DNA of 64,000 nucleotides from CAYZMS01 sp964479625. Lineage in GTDB: Bacteria > Bacteroidota > Bacteroidia > Chitinophagales > Saprospiraceae. Location of the stretch: the NCBI GenBank assembly GCA_964479625.1, contig CAYZMS010000016.1:1-64000 (forward strand), in the 5' to 3' direction. The notes under the pieces are model-generated. The model saw only the letters and a list, made by a program, of their open reading frames with translations. It did not search any database and was not told where the DNA came from. Below are positions 25,874 to 34,604 of this stretch, in pieces; within the stretch, counting starts at the first letter, position 1, and each line of letters starts with the position of its first letter. Made by a program: the position numbers and the translations under genes.

Positions 25874-26931
25874 TTGAATTCAATCCAATCTCCCTCCAGC
25901 CTGTTTCGATCCGTTCTGGTTTTACTTTGCATTTGCCTTTCTGTAACCATATTATATTTTGGGAAAACCTTTTTGATTCCCCTTGCTTTTGGATTACTAT
26001 TTGCCACCCTTTTCTGGCCTTTACAAAAACGCTTCCTTAAATGGGGGGTGCCACGCATATTAGGCATTTCCGCTTGCGTGTTTTTACTGTTTTTATTGAG
26101 CTGCAGCTTTTTGTTCTTAATGGGATATCAGGGCAATTCCCTGGTCGAAGACTGGCCAAAAGTCCAGGAACAACTATCGCTAAAACAAGATGAATTCGAA
26201 AATATATTATTAAAAACATCGGTATTGCTTCGGAGGAGCGCGTAGAAGAAATAACACAACAACTGGCCGAGCAAAGGCAGAACCTTCAAAAAGCGGCTAT
26301 GGGGTTTCTTGGTGCACTTAGCAATACCTTTGGCTTATCTGTCCTGGTTCTGGTTTATATGTTCCTTTTTATGCTAGAGCGAGAACGGCTAAGGAGATTT
26401 GCCTTAAAACTGAGTAAACCGGAACAGCGCGATAATATGGCCTCCGGACTGGAAAGGGCCGGAGCATTGGTCATTCAGTACTTATGGGGGCGATTGATCC
26501 TCATAGCTATTCTGGCGATCGTTTATAGTATCGGTTTCCTGGCCTTTGGTTTAAAATATGCCATACCCCTTGCCATCCTTTCGGCCACGCTTTCTATTAT
26601 TCCCTATTTGGGCAACCTCATAGCAGGGGTAATAATCATCGCCCTATCCATGGCCACAGGGGGGAGTATCACCCAGATCATTGGGATTGCGGGCGTATTA
26701 TTAGTTACTCAGTTACTGGAAAGCAACATCCTGGAACCCTGGATACTGGGGTTGCAGGTTGAAGTGAACCCATTATTCACCTTGGTATCCATAATCGGCT
26801 TGAGTGTGATCTGGGGGGTTGCTGGAACCATTTTAGCCATCCCTCTTGCCGGCACTCTAAAAGAGGCTTTTGACCGAATACCAGGAATGGAACCATACGG
26901 GCATCTTATGGGACTGGAAGAGGAGCAATAA
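25874..26931 (+). pseudogene. AI-2E/PerM family transporter, frameshifted
   Basis: Starts with TTG at 25874 and reads SVLVLLCICLSVTILYFGKTFLIPLAFGLLFATLFWPLQKRFLK, typical of the AI-2E family transporter N-terminus. After ENILLK the frame runs into TAG at 26243-26245; the neighbouring frame gives NIGIASEERVEEITQQLAEQRQNLQKAAMGFLGALSN and continues to 26931 with LVIQYLWGRLILIAIL, IPYLGNLIAG and ESNILEPWILGLQVEVNPLFTLVSIIGLSVIWGVAGTILAIPLAG, the most conserved part. The one-base slip lies near the A5 run at about 26208-26212. The complete protein would have about 352 residues and eight membrane segments. Homopolymer error in assembly is possible. Confidence 0.85.
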
Positions 26932-27014
26932 GTTGCTTCCCGGGGAACGACTTATGCACGAAATATCTGATTTTTTGCGTTTATTGCTCATAAACACTCA
27001 TTACTCGAAACACC

Positions 27015-29177
27015 ATGCCCAAACAACCCACACTCCACGCCCTGCTAATCGGCATCAATGATTATAATCCTCCCGTTCCTGCTTTGGAGGGTTGTGTACC
27101 TGACGCAAAACGGCTAGAAGCCTACCTGAATAAGCAACAAAAGGATTTTGACCTCCAACTCCATTGCCTGCACGATGAAAAGGCCACCAAAAAGAATATC
27201 ATTCGAATCATTCGAAATGAACTAACCAGAGCAAAGGAAGGGGATTCTGTTCTGATCACGTATTCCGGCCACGGCATGCAGGAATTTGCCGACCAGGACT
27301 TATGGCCGCAGGAACGGGACGGTATGCTGGAATGTCTGGTATGCTACAATCCGGAAGGAGACACTGATTTTTTGCTAGCCGATAAGGAATTGCGCTATCT
27401 GATACACGAAATACAGGCCCCCTTCCTGAATAGCACGGATCCACCACATGTGGTCCTTTTGATGGATTGCTGCCATTCCGGCGATAACACCCGCTCCATT
27501 CCGCAGGGGCTGCCGGGGCAGCGAACCACCTTGCAAACCGCCAAACAACGTTCAAAAGAAAACTTCTTCTTTTGGGACGAGAACAGAAGTGCAGATTTCG
27601 ACAGATTGCCCTTCATGCAGCAGGAAAGCCGCCACCTTCAAATGGCGGCCTGTCAGGACCGGCAGATCGCCAAGGAAGATTTCCTGCTCGGTGCTGAAAA
27701 ATCCGGCGTTTTCACTACCAGCTTACTCGAACTCCTGGAACGGCAAAACGGCAATTTAACCTATTATGACCTCAAACGTCAGCTGGGCGCACTTACCAAA
27801 TACCGTTATGACCAGGTTCCCCAATTATATACCGCGGGACAGCAGGATGATCAGTTTTTAGGCTTTTTAAAACGTAAGGTCGACCAATCACAATCCCTGA
27901 CCGCAGAGGCCCATTTTAACCCTCGGAAAACCTGGGTACTCGACCGTGGAAGCCTGCACGGTATCAACAACCGAATGAACGGGATCACTATTCTCGATGA
28001 ACAGGGAGAACCGTTGACCATTGCCCAGGTCAAAGCCGTCGAAACCGACCATACCCTTCTTTCTATTAAACCAGCAGATAGTACCCGCTTAGACAGGAAA
28101 AAACCCTATCGCTGCCGGATCCCTACACAGTTTGCCTTACCTTTTGGCTTATTTCTAAACAATATTGAACTTTCAAAGGAGCGATTTACCTCCCTCCAGC
28201 AGGAATTAAAGGAGCAATCTGGTCTTTTCAATGTATTAGAAAAGGAAAAAGGTGCGGACTTCACCCTGCACCTAGAGGAGGAAACATACACCCTTACCCG
28301 TGCTTACGACCCGTATCGCCCGGTAGCCGAAGCCATCAATGCCAGTAAAAATAGACGAGAGCGTGGCAATGATATAAAGGAACTAAAAGCCTATCTCGCA
28401 CAGATGTCTCAATTTCGATATTTACAGCAACTGCAAAGCGAACCAAGGGAGCGAGCCGTTTTCGGGAGCCGATTACCTATTTCCATTGAATGTGCTTTTA
28501 ACGGGGAGCAGGGTAATTGGACCACTGTAAAACAGGAAAAGGAATTTTTCCACATCCCGATGCAGCGGGTGATGCATGCTAAGTACGATTGGCGGCAAGA
28601 TGTACGCCTGGTTTTCCACAACAAACTGAGCCGGCCGGTATGGCTGGGGTTGATTTTTCTGGATGTCAACTTTTCGGCAAACGCCCGCATCCTCAATCCG
28701 CCAGTACAGGCCATAGAGCCTGGTGGCAAACCACTGGAACTGGAGTTCTCTCCCTATCTGGAACGCTATTTCGAACAGTACAACTGGCCGGGTAGTCAAA
28801 TCCAGTTCAAGCTCATTATCAGTACCCTGGATAATATCAACCTGATACCCTTGGTATTCAACATGGAGCAGGGCCTGCCTGCCCCTTATTATTTGGGAGG
28901 TGATAAAGGCCGGGGTGGGCTATTTGGCGGTGATCGCAATATCCACCAGGAACATGGATGGATGACCCAGGACCTGGTCCTTGAACTCCAGAATCCCCAT
29001 TTCAACAAGGTTTGCCCTGACCTGCTCACCCTTATGCTGGAAGACGGCCGAATGCGCCCTTACGCGGAGCACCATTACCTGGCCCAGCCTTACCGACCCG
29101 GGCAGGAACCGCTGTTAAAAGAGGGGATCGTTTTTGCAGAAGGCAGCTGTTTTTCAGCAATCAGGAATGAGGTTTGA
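27015..29177 (+). CDS. Caspase-like peptidase (C14) with large C-terminal region
   Basis: A 720-residue protein. The caspase domain covers about residues 5-285: HALLIGINDY, the catalytic His86 in ITYSGHGMQE, and Cys153 in LLMDCCHSGD, preceded by the small strand VVLLM. The region from about 300 to 720 is beta-rich and of no named family I can fix; segments such as RPVWLGLIFLDVNFSANARILNP recall the beta-sandwich domains (DUF4384-like) attached to other bacterial caspases. No signal peptide, so it acts in the cytoplasm. It precedes the pseudokinase by 85 nt on the same strand, probably one operon. A cell-death or signalling protease is inferred from the family and setting. Confidence 0.85.
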   Translation: MPKQPTLHALLIGINDYNPPVPALEGCVPDAKRLEAYLNKQQKDFDLQLHCLHDEKATKKNIIRIIRNELTRAKEGDSVLITYSGHGMQEFADQDLWPQERDGMLECLVCYNPEGDTDFLLADKELRYLIHEIQAPFLNSTDPPHVVLLMDCCHSGDNTRSIPQGLPGQRTTLQTAKQRSKENFFFWDENRSADFDRLPFMQQESRHLQMAACQDRQIAKEDFLLGAEKSGVFTTSLLELLERQNGNLTYYDLKRQLGALTKYRYDQVPQLYTAGQQDDQFLGFLKRKVDQSQSLTAEAHFNPRKTWVLDRGSLHGINNRMNGITILDEQGEPLTIAQVKAVETDHTLLSIKPADSTRLDRKKPYRCRIPTQFALPFGLFLNNIELSKERFTSLQQELKEQSGLFNVLEKEKGADFTLHLEEETYTLTRAYDPYRPVAEAINASKNRRERGNDIKELKAYLAQMSQFRYLQQLQSEPRERAVFGSRLPISIECAFNGEQGNWTTVKQEKEFFHIPMQRVMHAKYDWRQDVRLVFHNKLSRPVWLGLIFLDVNFSANARILNPPVQAIEPGGKPLELEFSPYLERYFEQYNWPGSQIQFKLIISTLDNINLIPLVFNMEQGLPAPYYLGGDKGRGGLFGGDRNIHQEHGWMTQDLVLELQNPHFNKVCPDLLTLMLEDGRMRPYAEHHYLAQPYRPGQEPLLKEGIVFAEGSCFSAIRNEV

Positions 29178-29262
29178 GCCATGAACATTGGGCTCAAGCT
29201 CAATTGTTCGAACCTCAAAGCCTGGACTGGGCATTCAATAATGACAATAAAAAATAGAACCG

Positions 29263-30864
29263 GTGATCCGCGACCTACTTAAGCAAGGCAAACCCGAAGA
29301 AGCACTGGCAACCCTCTTGGAAATCATCGCCCGGGTAAAAGAATGGGAGCCTTACCTTTTGGATGCCCAAACCTCTTATGGGCGGCTGGAGACAGAGCTG
29401 CGACAGGGAACCATTACCAATGAAGCGCTTTCCATTGCCCGTAACAAAAGGGACCTGGAGGTCCTTCGGGCCACCGTGGCCCTGGAGAAAGAAATCCAGA
29501 AGTACTTTCCCTACCTGCAATTGCCTGTTACGGATGAGGACCTGGATAACCAACTGCAACTTAAACTGCAGGACCGCTACAATCAATTGGAATTCCTGGG
29601 AGAAGGGAACAGTAGTATGATCTACAAGGTCCGGGAAGTCATCACCAATAAAATGGTGATCGTTCGGGTCCTTAAAAAACACGACTTCACCCATGAAGAA
29701 GACCTCCTTACGGAAAAACTGAATGCCGAACTTAAAGAAATCTACGAGCTTAAGCACCGTAATGTGATCAAAGTGTTAGGTGCTTACCTGGCCGATGTTC
29801 CCAAGCACATCGTATTGGAATACATCAACGGGATCAGTCTTCGAAAACTCCTAGATAATATTCCCTTTACTGCAGCGGAGTCCTTGCGATTGGTCCGGCA
29901 AATTGCTGAAGCGCTGTACTACCTGCATATTCATGGTATCATTCACGGTCGTATCCGTCCTTCCAAGGTGTTGGTTGATTACGAACAGGAACCTATGATC
30001 TCGCCCTACGAAGTTTTTAGCTCCAATTATTCTACCTTTACCAATGAGCAGGTCATTGAGGATTTAATGTATGCTCCTCCTGAAACCGTAACGGGAAGAA
30101 TTCATCAACAGGACGCCTATTCCGACCAATTCACCCTGGGTTTACTAACGTATGAGCTTCTGGCAGGATTTCCCTTGTTTAGCAGCCGGGAAATCTCTGG
30201 AAGTGATGTCGATCTGGGTCGGCTGAATGACAATAGCATTGTGGCCATTTTCGAACGTAGGCGATTGTTTTTTACTAATGAGGAGTATCGAAAAAGCATA
30301 TTTACTCAATTAGAAGCTCCGGAAGAGCTAAAGACCATCCTTAGAAAATTATTGGCCCGCTTCCAGGAGGATCGCTACAATAACATGGCTGAAGTCATTA
30401 ACGACCTGGATCAAATCGTTTTACCGAAAAGCCCCCACCTTCAAATCGCCTTTCAAAGCCTGGATAGGAGCCTTACCAGCAGCGTGGAGTTTATCGATGA
30501 CCTGGAAGTTTGCTGGGAAAAGCTTCAGGGACAAAAAGACCTGATCGAAGACTGCTTTCATTGGTCGGCCCTGTTTAAGCGAAAGAAGGACCGTCGACGT
30601 ATTTTGCGAGCAGCTTTACCCCTCTTTTTACAAGACCCGCCGGATGCAAAAGACCTCGAAGCCCTCTTTCATACGGGGCTGAAGAATAACCTTCCGGAAA
30701 AAACCTACAAAACCTTTTTCAAAGCAATTGAGGATACCATAAAGGCTTACGACTACGTCTATAAGACAGGCAGTAAGGGGACGCAATCAACCATTGAAAA
30801 GGCCTGGAAACAGGTAAGTTCGGATAACCTGAAAGTGATCAGGGTTCTGAGAAAAGAGGGCTAA
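29263..30864 (+). CDS. EAD11-like, pseudokinase and possible globin-like protein
   Basis: A 533-residue protein, GTG start. Residues 1-82 form a helical domain (MIRDLLKQGKPEEALATLLE, SYGRLETELRQGTI, ARNKRDLEVL) that matches effector-associated domain 11 (EAD11) and the C-terminus of the caspase at 30969. Residues 105-385 are kinase-like: FLGEGNSSMIYKV loop, YAPPE as APE, YSDQFTLGLLTYELLAG as helix F. The catalytic residues are gone: the strand-3 Lys is Arg135 (VIVRVL), the HRD-K-N loop reads HGRIRPSK (Asp to Arg230, Lys to Arg232, Asn to Lys235), and no DFG is seen. Residues 400-533 resemble a globin fold (RRILRAALPLFLQ, His470, EKTYKTFFKAIEDTIKAYD, TIEKAWKQV); that part is tentative. Confidence 0.8.
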   Translation: MIRDLLKQGKPEEALATLLEIIARVKEWEPYLLDAQTSYGRLETELRQGTITNEALSIARNKRDLEVLRATVALEKEIQKYFPYLQLPVTDEDLDNQLQLKLQDRYNQLEFLGEGNSSMIYKVREVITNKMVIVRVLKKHDFTHEEDLLTEKLNAELKEIYELKHRNVIKVLGAYLADVPKHIVLEYINGISLRKLLDNIPFTAAESLRLVRQIAEALYYLHIHGIIHGRIRPSKVLVDYEQEPMISPYEVFSSNYSTFTNEQVIEDLMYAPPETVTGRIHQQDAYSDQFTLGLLTYELLAGFPLFSSREISGSDVDLGRLNDNSIVAIFERRRLFFTNEEYRKSIFTQLEAPEELKTILRKLLARFQEDRYNNMAEVINDLDQIVLPKSPHLQIAFQSLDRSLTSSVEFIDDLEVCWEKLQGQKDLIEDCFHWSALFKRKKDRRRILRAALPLFLQDPPDAKDLEALFHTGLKNNLPEKTYKTFFKAIEDTIKAYDYVYKTGSKGTQSTIEKAWKQVSSDNLKVIRVLRKEG

Positions 30865-30968
30865 GCTTAATACAACAGGCCGAACCTCCACCAAGGGATC
30901 TTCCTATCAACACCCTATTCGATCTCCTCTGCAATACGCTAGAGTGGTTGCGCCATTTTTACTTGGTA

Positions 30969-32156
30969 TCAACCTCTTTTCAACACTCCTGGGGCCAAAT
31001 CCCACTCTTTCAACTCCATATTGTATTCGGTTAAAGCATAAAGGATACGATTCTGTTGAACCGTTGCATACTCCGGAGTTAATAACCCACGCTGGCGATC
31101 CTTTTCGAGGCGATGGTACTGTCCACTAAGTCCGAAGATGTCGGTAGAAAGACTTGACCCGAACTTCAAAATACGGTCAAACACCTTCAGGGCCGCTTTG
31201 ATCTCTCCAATATTGAGCAGCGCCTGGATGGTACGTTGCACCTCACGAACAGAGCGGAAGGTTTCGGGAATCTCTTTGGAATCCTGGGGTTGAGGCGGAG
31301 GCATTTCGATGGGTTGCCCGGCCTCGGGGAGGGGTTTGGGTTTGGGCCGTTCGACCGGCACAGGTAAGGGGGACTCCGTCTCCGAAAGTATCTTGAACAT
31401 AAACTGCCCGCCCATATCACCTGTATTGCGAATGACGCCGCCACGCGGGAGTTGATCAGAATTGTTGCCAACGGCCATTATGAGTTGTTGGGTCAGGTCC
31501 GCAACGGGGAGCCAGCCCCCAGAGTGGCGTTTTAACAACTCCAACAGGGCACCTGCAAAAGGGCTGTGGGATCCCGGAGGTCCATCGCTGACCACCTCAT
31601 TTCGCCCGGCAGCGATCAGCCAGCGGGACGGCAAGCCCATCAAGCGCTCCAGGGCAGGTTCAATACCTGCAGTACGGCTCATAAAGGCGGAGCCGGCATA
31701 GCATGCATCAGCGATCATTAAAACATGCAAACAAGGCATGGCGGCGATGTAAGCAAACAAGGTGCTGTAGGGCAGGTAGCCCGAAGTTTCTCTTGAAGAA
31801 GCATCTGCAGGGAGCAGATACCCCATTTTTAACCGATGATCGTACCAACCATGTCCGGAAAAATAGATCAATAGGCTGTCATTCTCCTCCACCCGGTCTA
31901 CTACCTCCCTTAAGGTAGAAAGGACCTCTGCCTGGCTGGCTACCTGGTCGAAAAGGGGGTAAACGCGATCGGCAGAAAAATCGTACCGCTGGGTTAATAC
32001 TTCCTGCACGGCCATTGCATCCCCAACGGCATTATTCAAAGGGGTAATCCCATTCTCATAAGCGTTGATGCCAATCAGAAGCAGGTGATTATTGCGTGGT
32101 TTCAAAAGATTTTCCTTCGGCCCTCCGAATTCAGCTCCTTTGTTGGGAATATCCAT
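30969..32156 (-). CDS. Caspase-like peptidase with C-terminal EAD11-like domain
   Basis: A 395-residue protein. The caspase domain (residues 22-265) has NNHLLLIGINAYENGITPLNNAVGDA, catalytic His102 in IYFSGHGWYD and Cys152 in MIADACYAGSAF. A proline-rich linker (about residues 268-295, many KP and PPP) leads to a helical C-terminal domain, residues 302-390: IQALLNIGEIKAALKVFDRIL, GQYHRLEKDRQRGLLTPEY, QNRILYALTEY. Its spacing G-x4-AL, Y-x-RLE, G-x-T, NR is the same as in the pseudokinase N-terminus. EADs are known to pair homotypically in NTP-dependent conflict systems, so the two proteins may bind each other. No signal peptide. It converges on the pseudokinase gene. Confidence 0.88.
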   Translation of the reverse strand: MDIPNKGAEFGGPKENLLKPRNNHLLLIGINAYENGITPLNNAVGDAMAVQEVLTQRYDFSADRVYPLFDQVASQAEVLSTLREVVDRVEENDSLLIYFSGHGWYDHRLKMGYLLPADASSRETSGYLPYSTLFAYIAAMPCLHVLMIADACYAGSAFMSRTAGIEPALERLMGLPSRWLIAAGRNEVVSDGPPGSHSPFAGALLELLKRHSGGWLPVADLTQQLIMAVGNNSDQLPRGGVIRNTGDMGGQFMFKILSETESPLPVPVERPKPKPLPEAGQPIEMPPPQPQDSKEIPETFRSVREVQRTIQALLNIGEIKAALKVFDRILKFGSSLSTDIFGLSGQYHRLEKDRQRGLLTPEYATVQQNRILYALTEYNMELKEWDLAPGVLKRG

Positions 32157-32252
32157 GGAGTTCTGGGTTTTGGGTTGGATTTAAAGAATGGTCGCCTGTT
32201 ACATCCGTAGCTTTCCAAGGGGGAATTTAGGATAAAACAATAAAAATTAAAT

Positions 32253-32276
32253 ATAGAATCTTAATTTAGATTCTAT
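32253..32276. promoter_or_regulatory. 9-bp inverted repeat overlapping a start codon
   Basis: ATAGAATCT (32253-32261) and AGATTCTAT (32268-32276) are perfect complements around TAATTT. The right arm contains the first two bases of the ATG of the next gene. It lies between the divergent EAD11 caspase and the secreted protein, so it could control either. Confidence 0.4.
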
Positions 32277-32889
32277 GAAAGGATGGTTTTTCTTTTTATT
32301 ATTTATATTAAACTGGCATTCCGGGAAAGCCCAGCAGGTATCCCGGGCAGGCAACCTCAAACAGATGCGGGCTGCACAGGATTATGAACATTCCTGCCGG
32401 CTAGACGAACTCGAGTCGCCCACCGGAAGCTTTACCGCCAAGTTCTCCCCGCTTACCCTGGTTTTCGATCGCCCCCCCAACCGCTTGTACCTTCAGATGA
32501 TCAGCCTTGAGTCGGGCCGTTACCTGAGGGTGAAATTCGAACAGGAGGCAAAGGCCCTGCAAGCATGGTGCCTTTCCGCCAGAGCCAGGCTAAGTTTTCA
32601 GCTGATAGAATCGGAAAACATAAGTTTAGACGGAGCCGGAGACTTACATTGTTCCAGCAGAAGCGAAAGGAATGGTCTGCATTTTTACAGAGGCGACGGT
32701 TGGTTTACCCTGCCTGATGACAAAGCAAAGGATTTAGCCGGCACTCGTATCGAAAACATTCAACTAATTTTCCCCGACGGCCAGTTTCTGCACTATAAGC
32801 TCCCATCTGCCCTCCCCGATCCAGTTCCCAGCCAATTTACCGGCAACCCAAGGTATTATTTTCAGTATTTTTTGCCCTGTCATCCGTAA
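32275..32889 (+). CDS. Secreted protein of unknown function
   Basis: A 204-residue protein with a clear signal peptide (MKGWFFFLLFILNWHSGKAQ). I recognise no family. The mature part is of mixed beta pattern with four cysteines (YEHSCRL, AWCLS, DLHCSS, LPCHP), enough for two disulfides in the periplasm or outside. It is followed after 19 nt by the membrane protein at 32909, likely in one transcript with the secreted EEP protein. Divergent from the EAD11 caspase. Confidence 0.55.
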   Translation: MKGWFFFLLFILNWHSGKAQQVSRAGNLKQMRAAQDYEHSCRLDELESPTGSFTAKFSPLTLVFDRPPNRLYLQMISLESGRYLRVKFEQEAKALQAWCLSARARLSFQLIESENISLDGAGDLHCSSRSERNGLHFYRGDGWFTLPDDKAKDLAGTRIENIQLIFPDGQFLHYKLPSALPDPVPSQFTGNPRYYFQYFLPCHP

Positions 32890-32908
32890 AAACTGCTAAC
32901 TTCATTCT

Positions 32909-33574
32909 ATGGAAACTGCGATACTGATAGCCGATATTATCAAACATGCCATTTGGCCCGTTACGGTTTTGATTATCATCACCCGTTTTAGAAATGAATT
33001 ATCGGATTTGCTCTTCCGAACGAATAAGATACAATTGCCAGGAGGCGTTCAGGTAGAAGCCTTTTCGGCAAGATTGCGGGCAGCAGAACCTGCTGCCGAG
33101 CGGGTAAAGCAGGAGCAGGCTTTCGAATCCGGAAAAAGAGGTGGCGCTTTTGTAGAAGAATTGCGCAGTCCGGAACAGGTAAACGAACGCCTGATCCAAT
33201 TGCAGCTTAATCCCTTGGTCAGTGGCCTGGATATGAACTACTTCCGGAACCTAAGCTACCAAACCCCCGCTCAGGCGCTCACCGCCCTTCGACTGGACAC
33301 GAGCACCCTTTTAAAAGACCTCGCCAGAGCGTTGAGCATACCTTATACCGACCTGGACAGCATCGATATGCTGGCTGGAAAATTATTGAGCCAAAATAGA
33401 ATAGATCAAAGTAAATATCAGTTATTGAAAACGATAGATGATTTGACCGCCCCGGAATATCTCAGGTCAGACGTTTCGGCCGAACAGGTAAATCAATTGC
33501 TCCATATGGCGCAGCCACTAGCTGATGCTGCTCGTACCTGGTTGACCGTCGGTTGCCCTCAAGTTGTTCAATAG
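32909..33574 (+). CDS. Membrane-anchored helical protein of unknown function
   Basis: A 221-residue protein with one N-terminal membrane helix (residues 4-24, AILIADIIKHAIWPVTVLIII) followed by a basic stop (RFRNEL). The remainder is cytoplasmic by the positive-inside rule and helical; TALRLDTSTLLKDLARAL and LLSQNRIDQSKYQLLKTIDDL resemble the DUF4145-type helical domain found in membrane-anchored proteins of defence-like loci. No catalytic motif is seen. It sits between the secreted protein and the EEP gene, with 25 nt to the latter. Confidence 0.55.
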   Translation: METAILIADIIKHAIWPVTVLIIITRFRNELSDLLFRTNKIQLPGGVQVEAFSARLRAAEPAAERVKQEQAFESGKRGGAFVEELRSPEQVNERLIQLQLNPLVSGLDMNYFRNLSYQTPAQALTALRLDTSTLLKDLARALSIPYTDLDSIDMLAGKLLSQNRIDQSKYQLLKTIDDLTAPEYLRSDVSAEQVNQLLHMAQPLADAARTWLTVGCPQVVQ

Positions 33575-33599
33575 GGCGTTTGCACCCAATTCATGAACC

Positions 33600-34556
33600 A
33601 TGAAATGCCTGAAACCCTGGGCCATGCTAAACCTATGTCTGGCCCTTCCACTCCTGCTCCCGGCTCAGCAGATCCGGCTGGCTACCTTCAATTGTGAATT
33701 CCTGGTCTACGAACGCGTTCACATAAAGTACGGCGCTCCTTTCGACCTGAGCGGCATGAATCCAAATGACAGCCTGCAATGGACCCAGGATGATTATCGA
33801 AAACCTAAAATGCAGGCGGCCATAGATAGTGTAGCTGCCCAGATTGCTGCTATAGATGCGGATATTATCGGGTTAACTGAAGTTGGGGATCAGGAGGACC
33901 TGGACCAACTGTTGAGCGCCCTGAAGCGCATTGCTTCTGAATACCCTTATTCGGCTCTTTGCAAATCGACGGATACCTTTACCAAGCAGCATGTCGCCCT
34001 GCTGTCGCGCTTCCCCCTTTCGAATATACAGCCCAGTTTCCCGGATGAAGCCATTTATTTTCTGGAATCAGACCGGGATGAGGTAGCCATTGCCCGCAAT
34101 GGAAAGATACTGCGTGCTACGGCAGAAGGCCCAGGTGGAGATCTACATGTATTTTTAATGCATTTGAAAAGTGAACGCGGTGGCGAGGAGAGTGATAACC
34201 AGCGCCTGGCACAGGCAGAACTTGCGCGCCGGGTTATATTACCGGATATCATGGCTGAGCGGGCGGTAGTCGTTATGGGTGACCTGAATAGTGAACGGCG
34301 CCACCCCGTGCTTCTTCGGGTTCGGGGGTTTGACGATATTTTTCCGGAATTGATCCAAACCGGGGACGATTACTTCTTTGATGACTATTCGATAAGACAC
34401 ACCTACAATTACAAAGGCAATCGCGAGCAGATCGATCATATCCTGCTTTCTTTACCTATGCGAAAGTTCTACAAGATCAAATCTTCGATCCTCGCCTCCC
34501 CTTCGGAATTCGTTTCGGATCATCATGCATTTATTGTCGATTTGGAGGTAAGGTAA
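33600..34556 (+). CDS. Secreted endonuclease/exonuclease/phosphatase (EEP) family protein
   Basis: A 318-residue protein with signal peptide (ends near LLPAQQ). The EEP fold is marked by LATFNCEFLV (Asn), IIGLTEVGDQ (metal Glu), FLMHLKSERGG (His), VVMGDLNSERRHPV (Asp-Asn), REQIDHILLS (Asp-His) and FVSDHHAFIV (catalytic Asp-His). All catalytic positions are kept, so it should cleave phosphodiester or phosphomonoester bonds in nucleic acid or small phosphates outside the cytoplasm. Directly followed by an alkaline phosphatase, which would release phosphate from products. A second EEP domain lies in the fusion protein at 35871. Confidence 0.88.
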   Translation: MKCLKPWAMLNLCLALPLLLPAQQIRLATFNCEFLVYERVHIKYGAPFDLSGMNPNDSLQWTQDDYRKPKMQAAIDSVAAQIAAIDADIIGLTEVGDQEDLDQLLSALKRIASEYPYSALCKSTDTFTKQHVALLSRFPLSNIQPSFPDEAIYFLESDRDEVAIARNGKILRATAEGPGGDLHVFLMHLKSERGGEESDNQRLAQAELARRVILPDIMAERAVVVMGDLNSERRHPVLLRVRGFDDIFPELIQTGDDYFFDDYSIRHTYNYKGNREQIDHILLSLPMRKFYKIKSSILASPSEFVSDHHAFIVDLEVR

Positions 34557-34604
34557 CAGCTTTCATTCATGCAACCAATTTAAATAAATTACAAAACACA
34601 ACGA

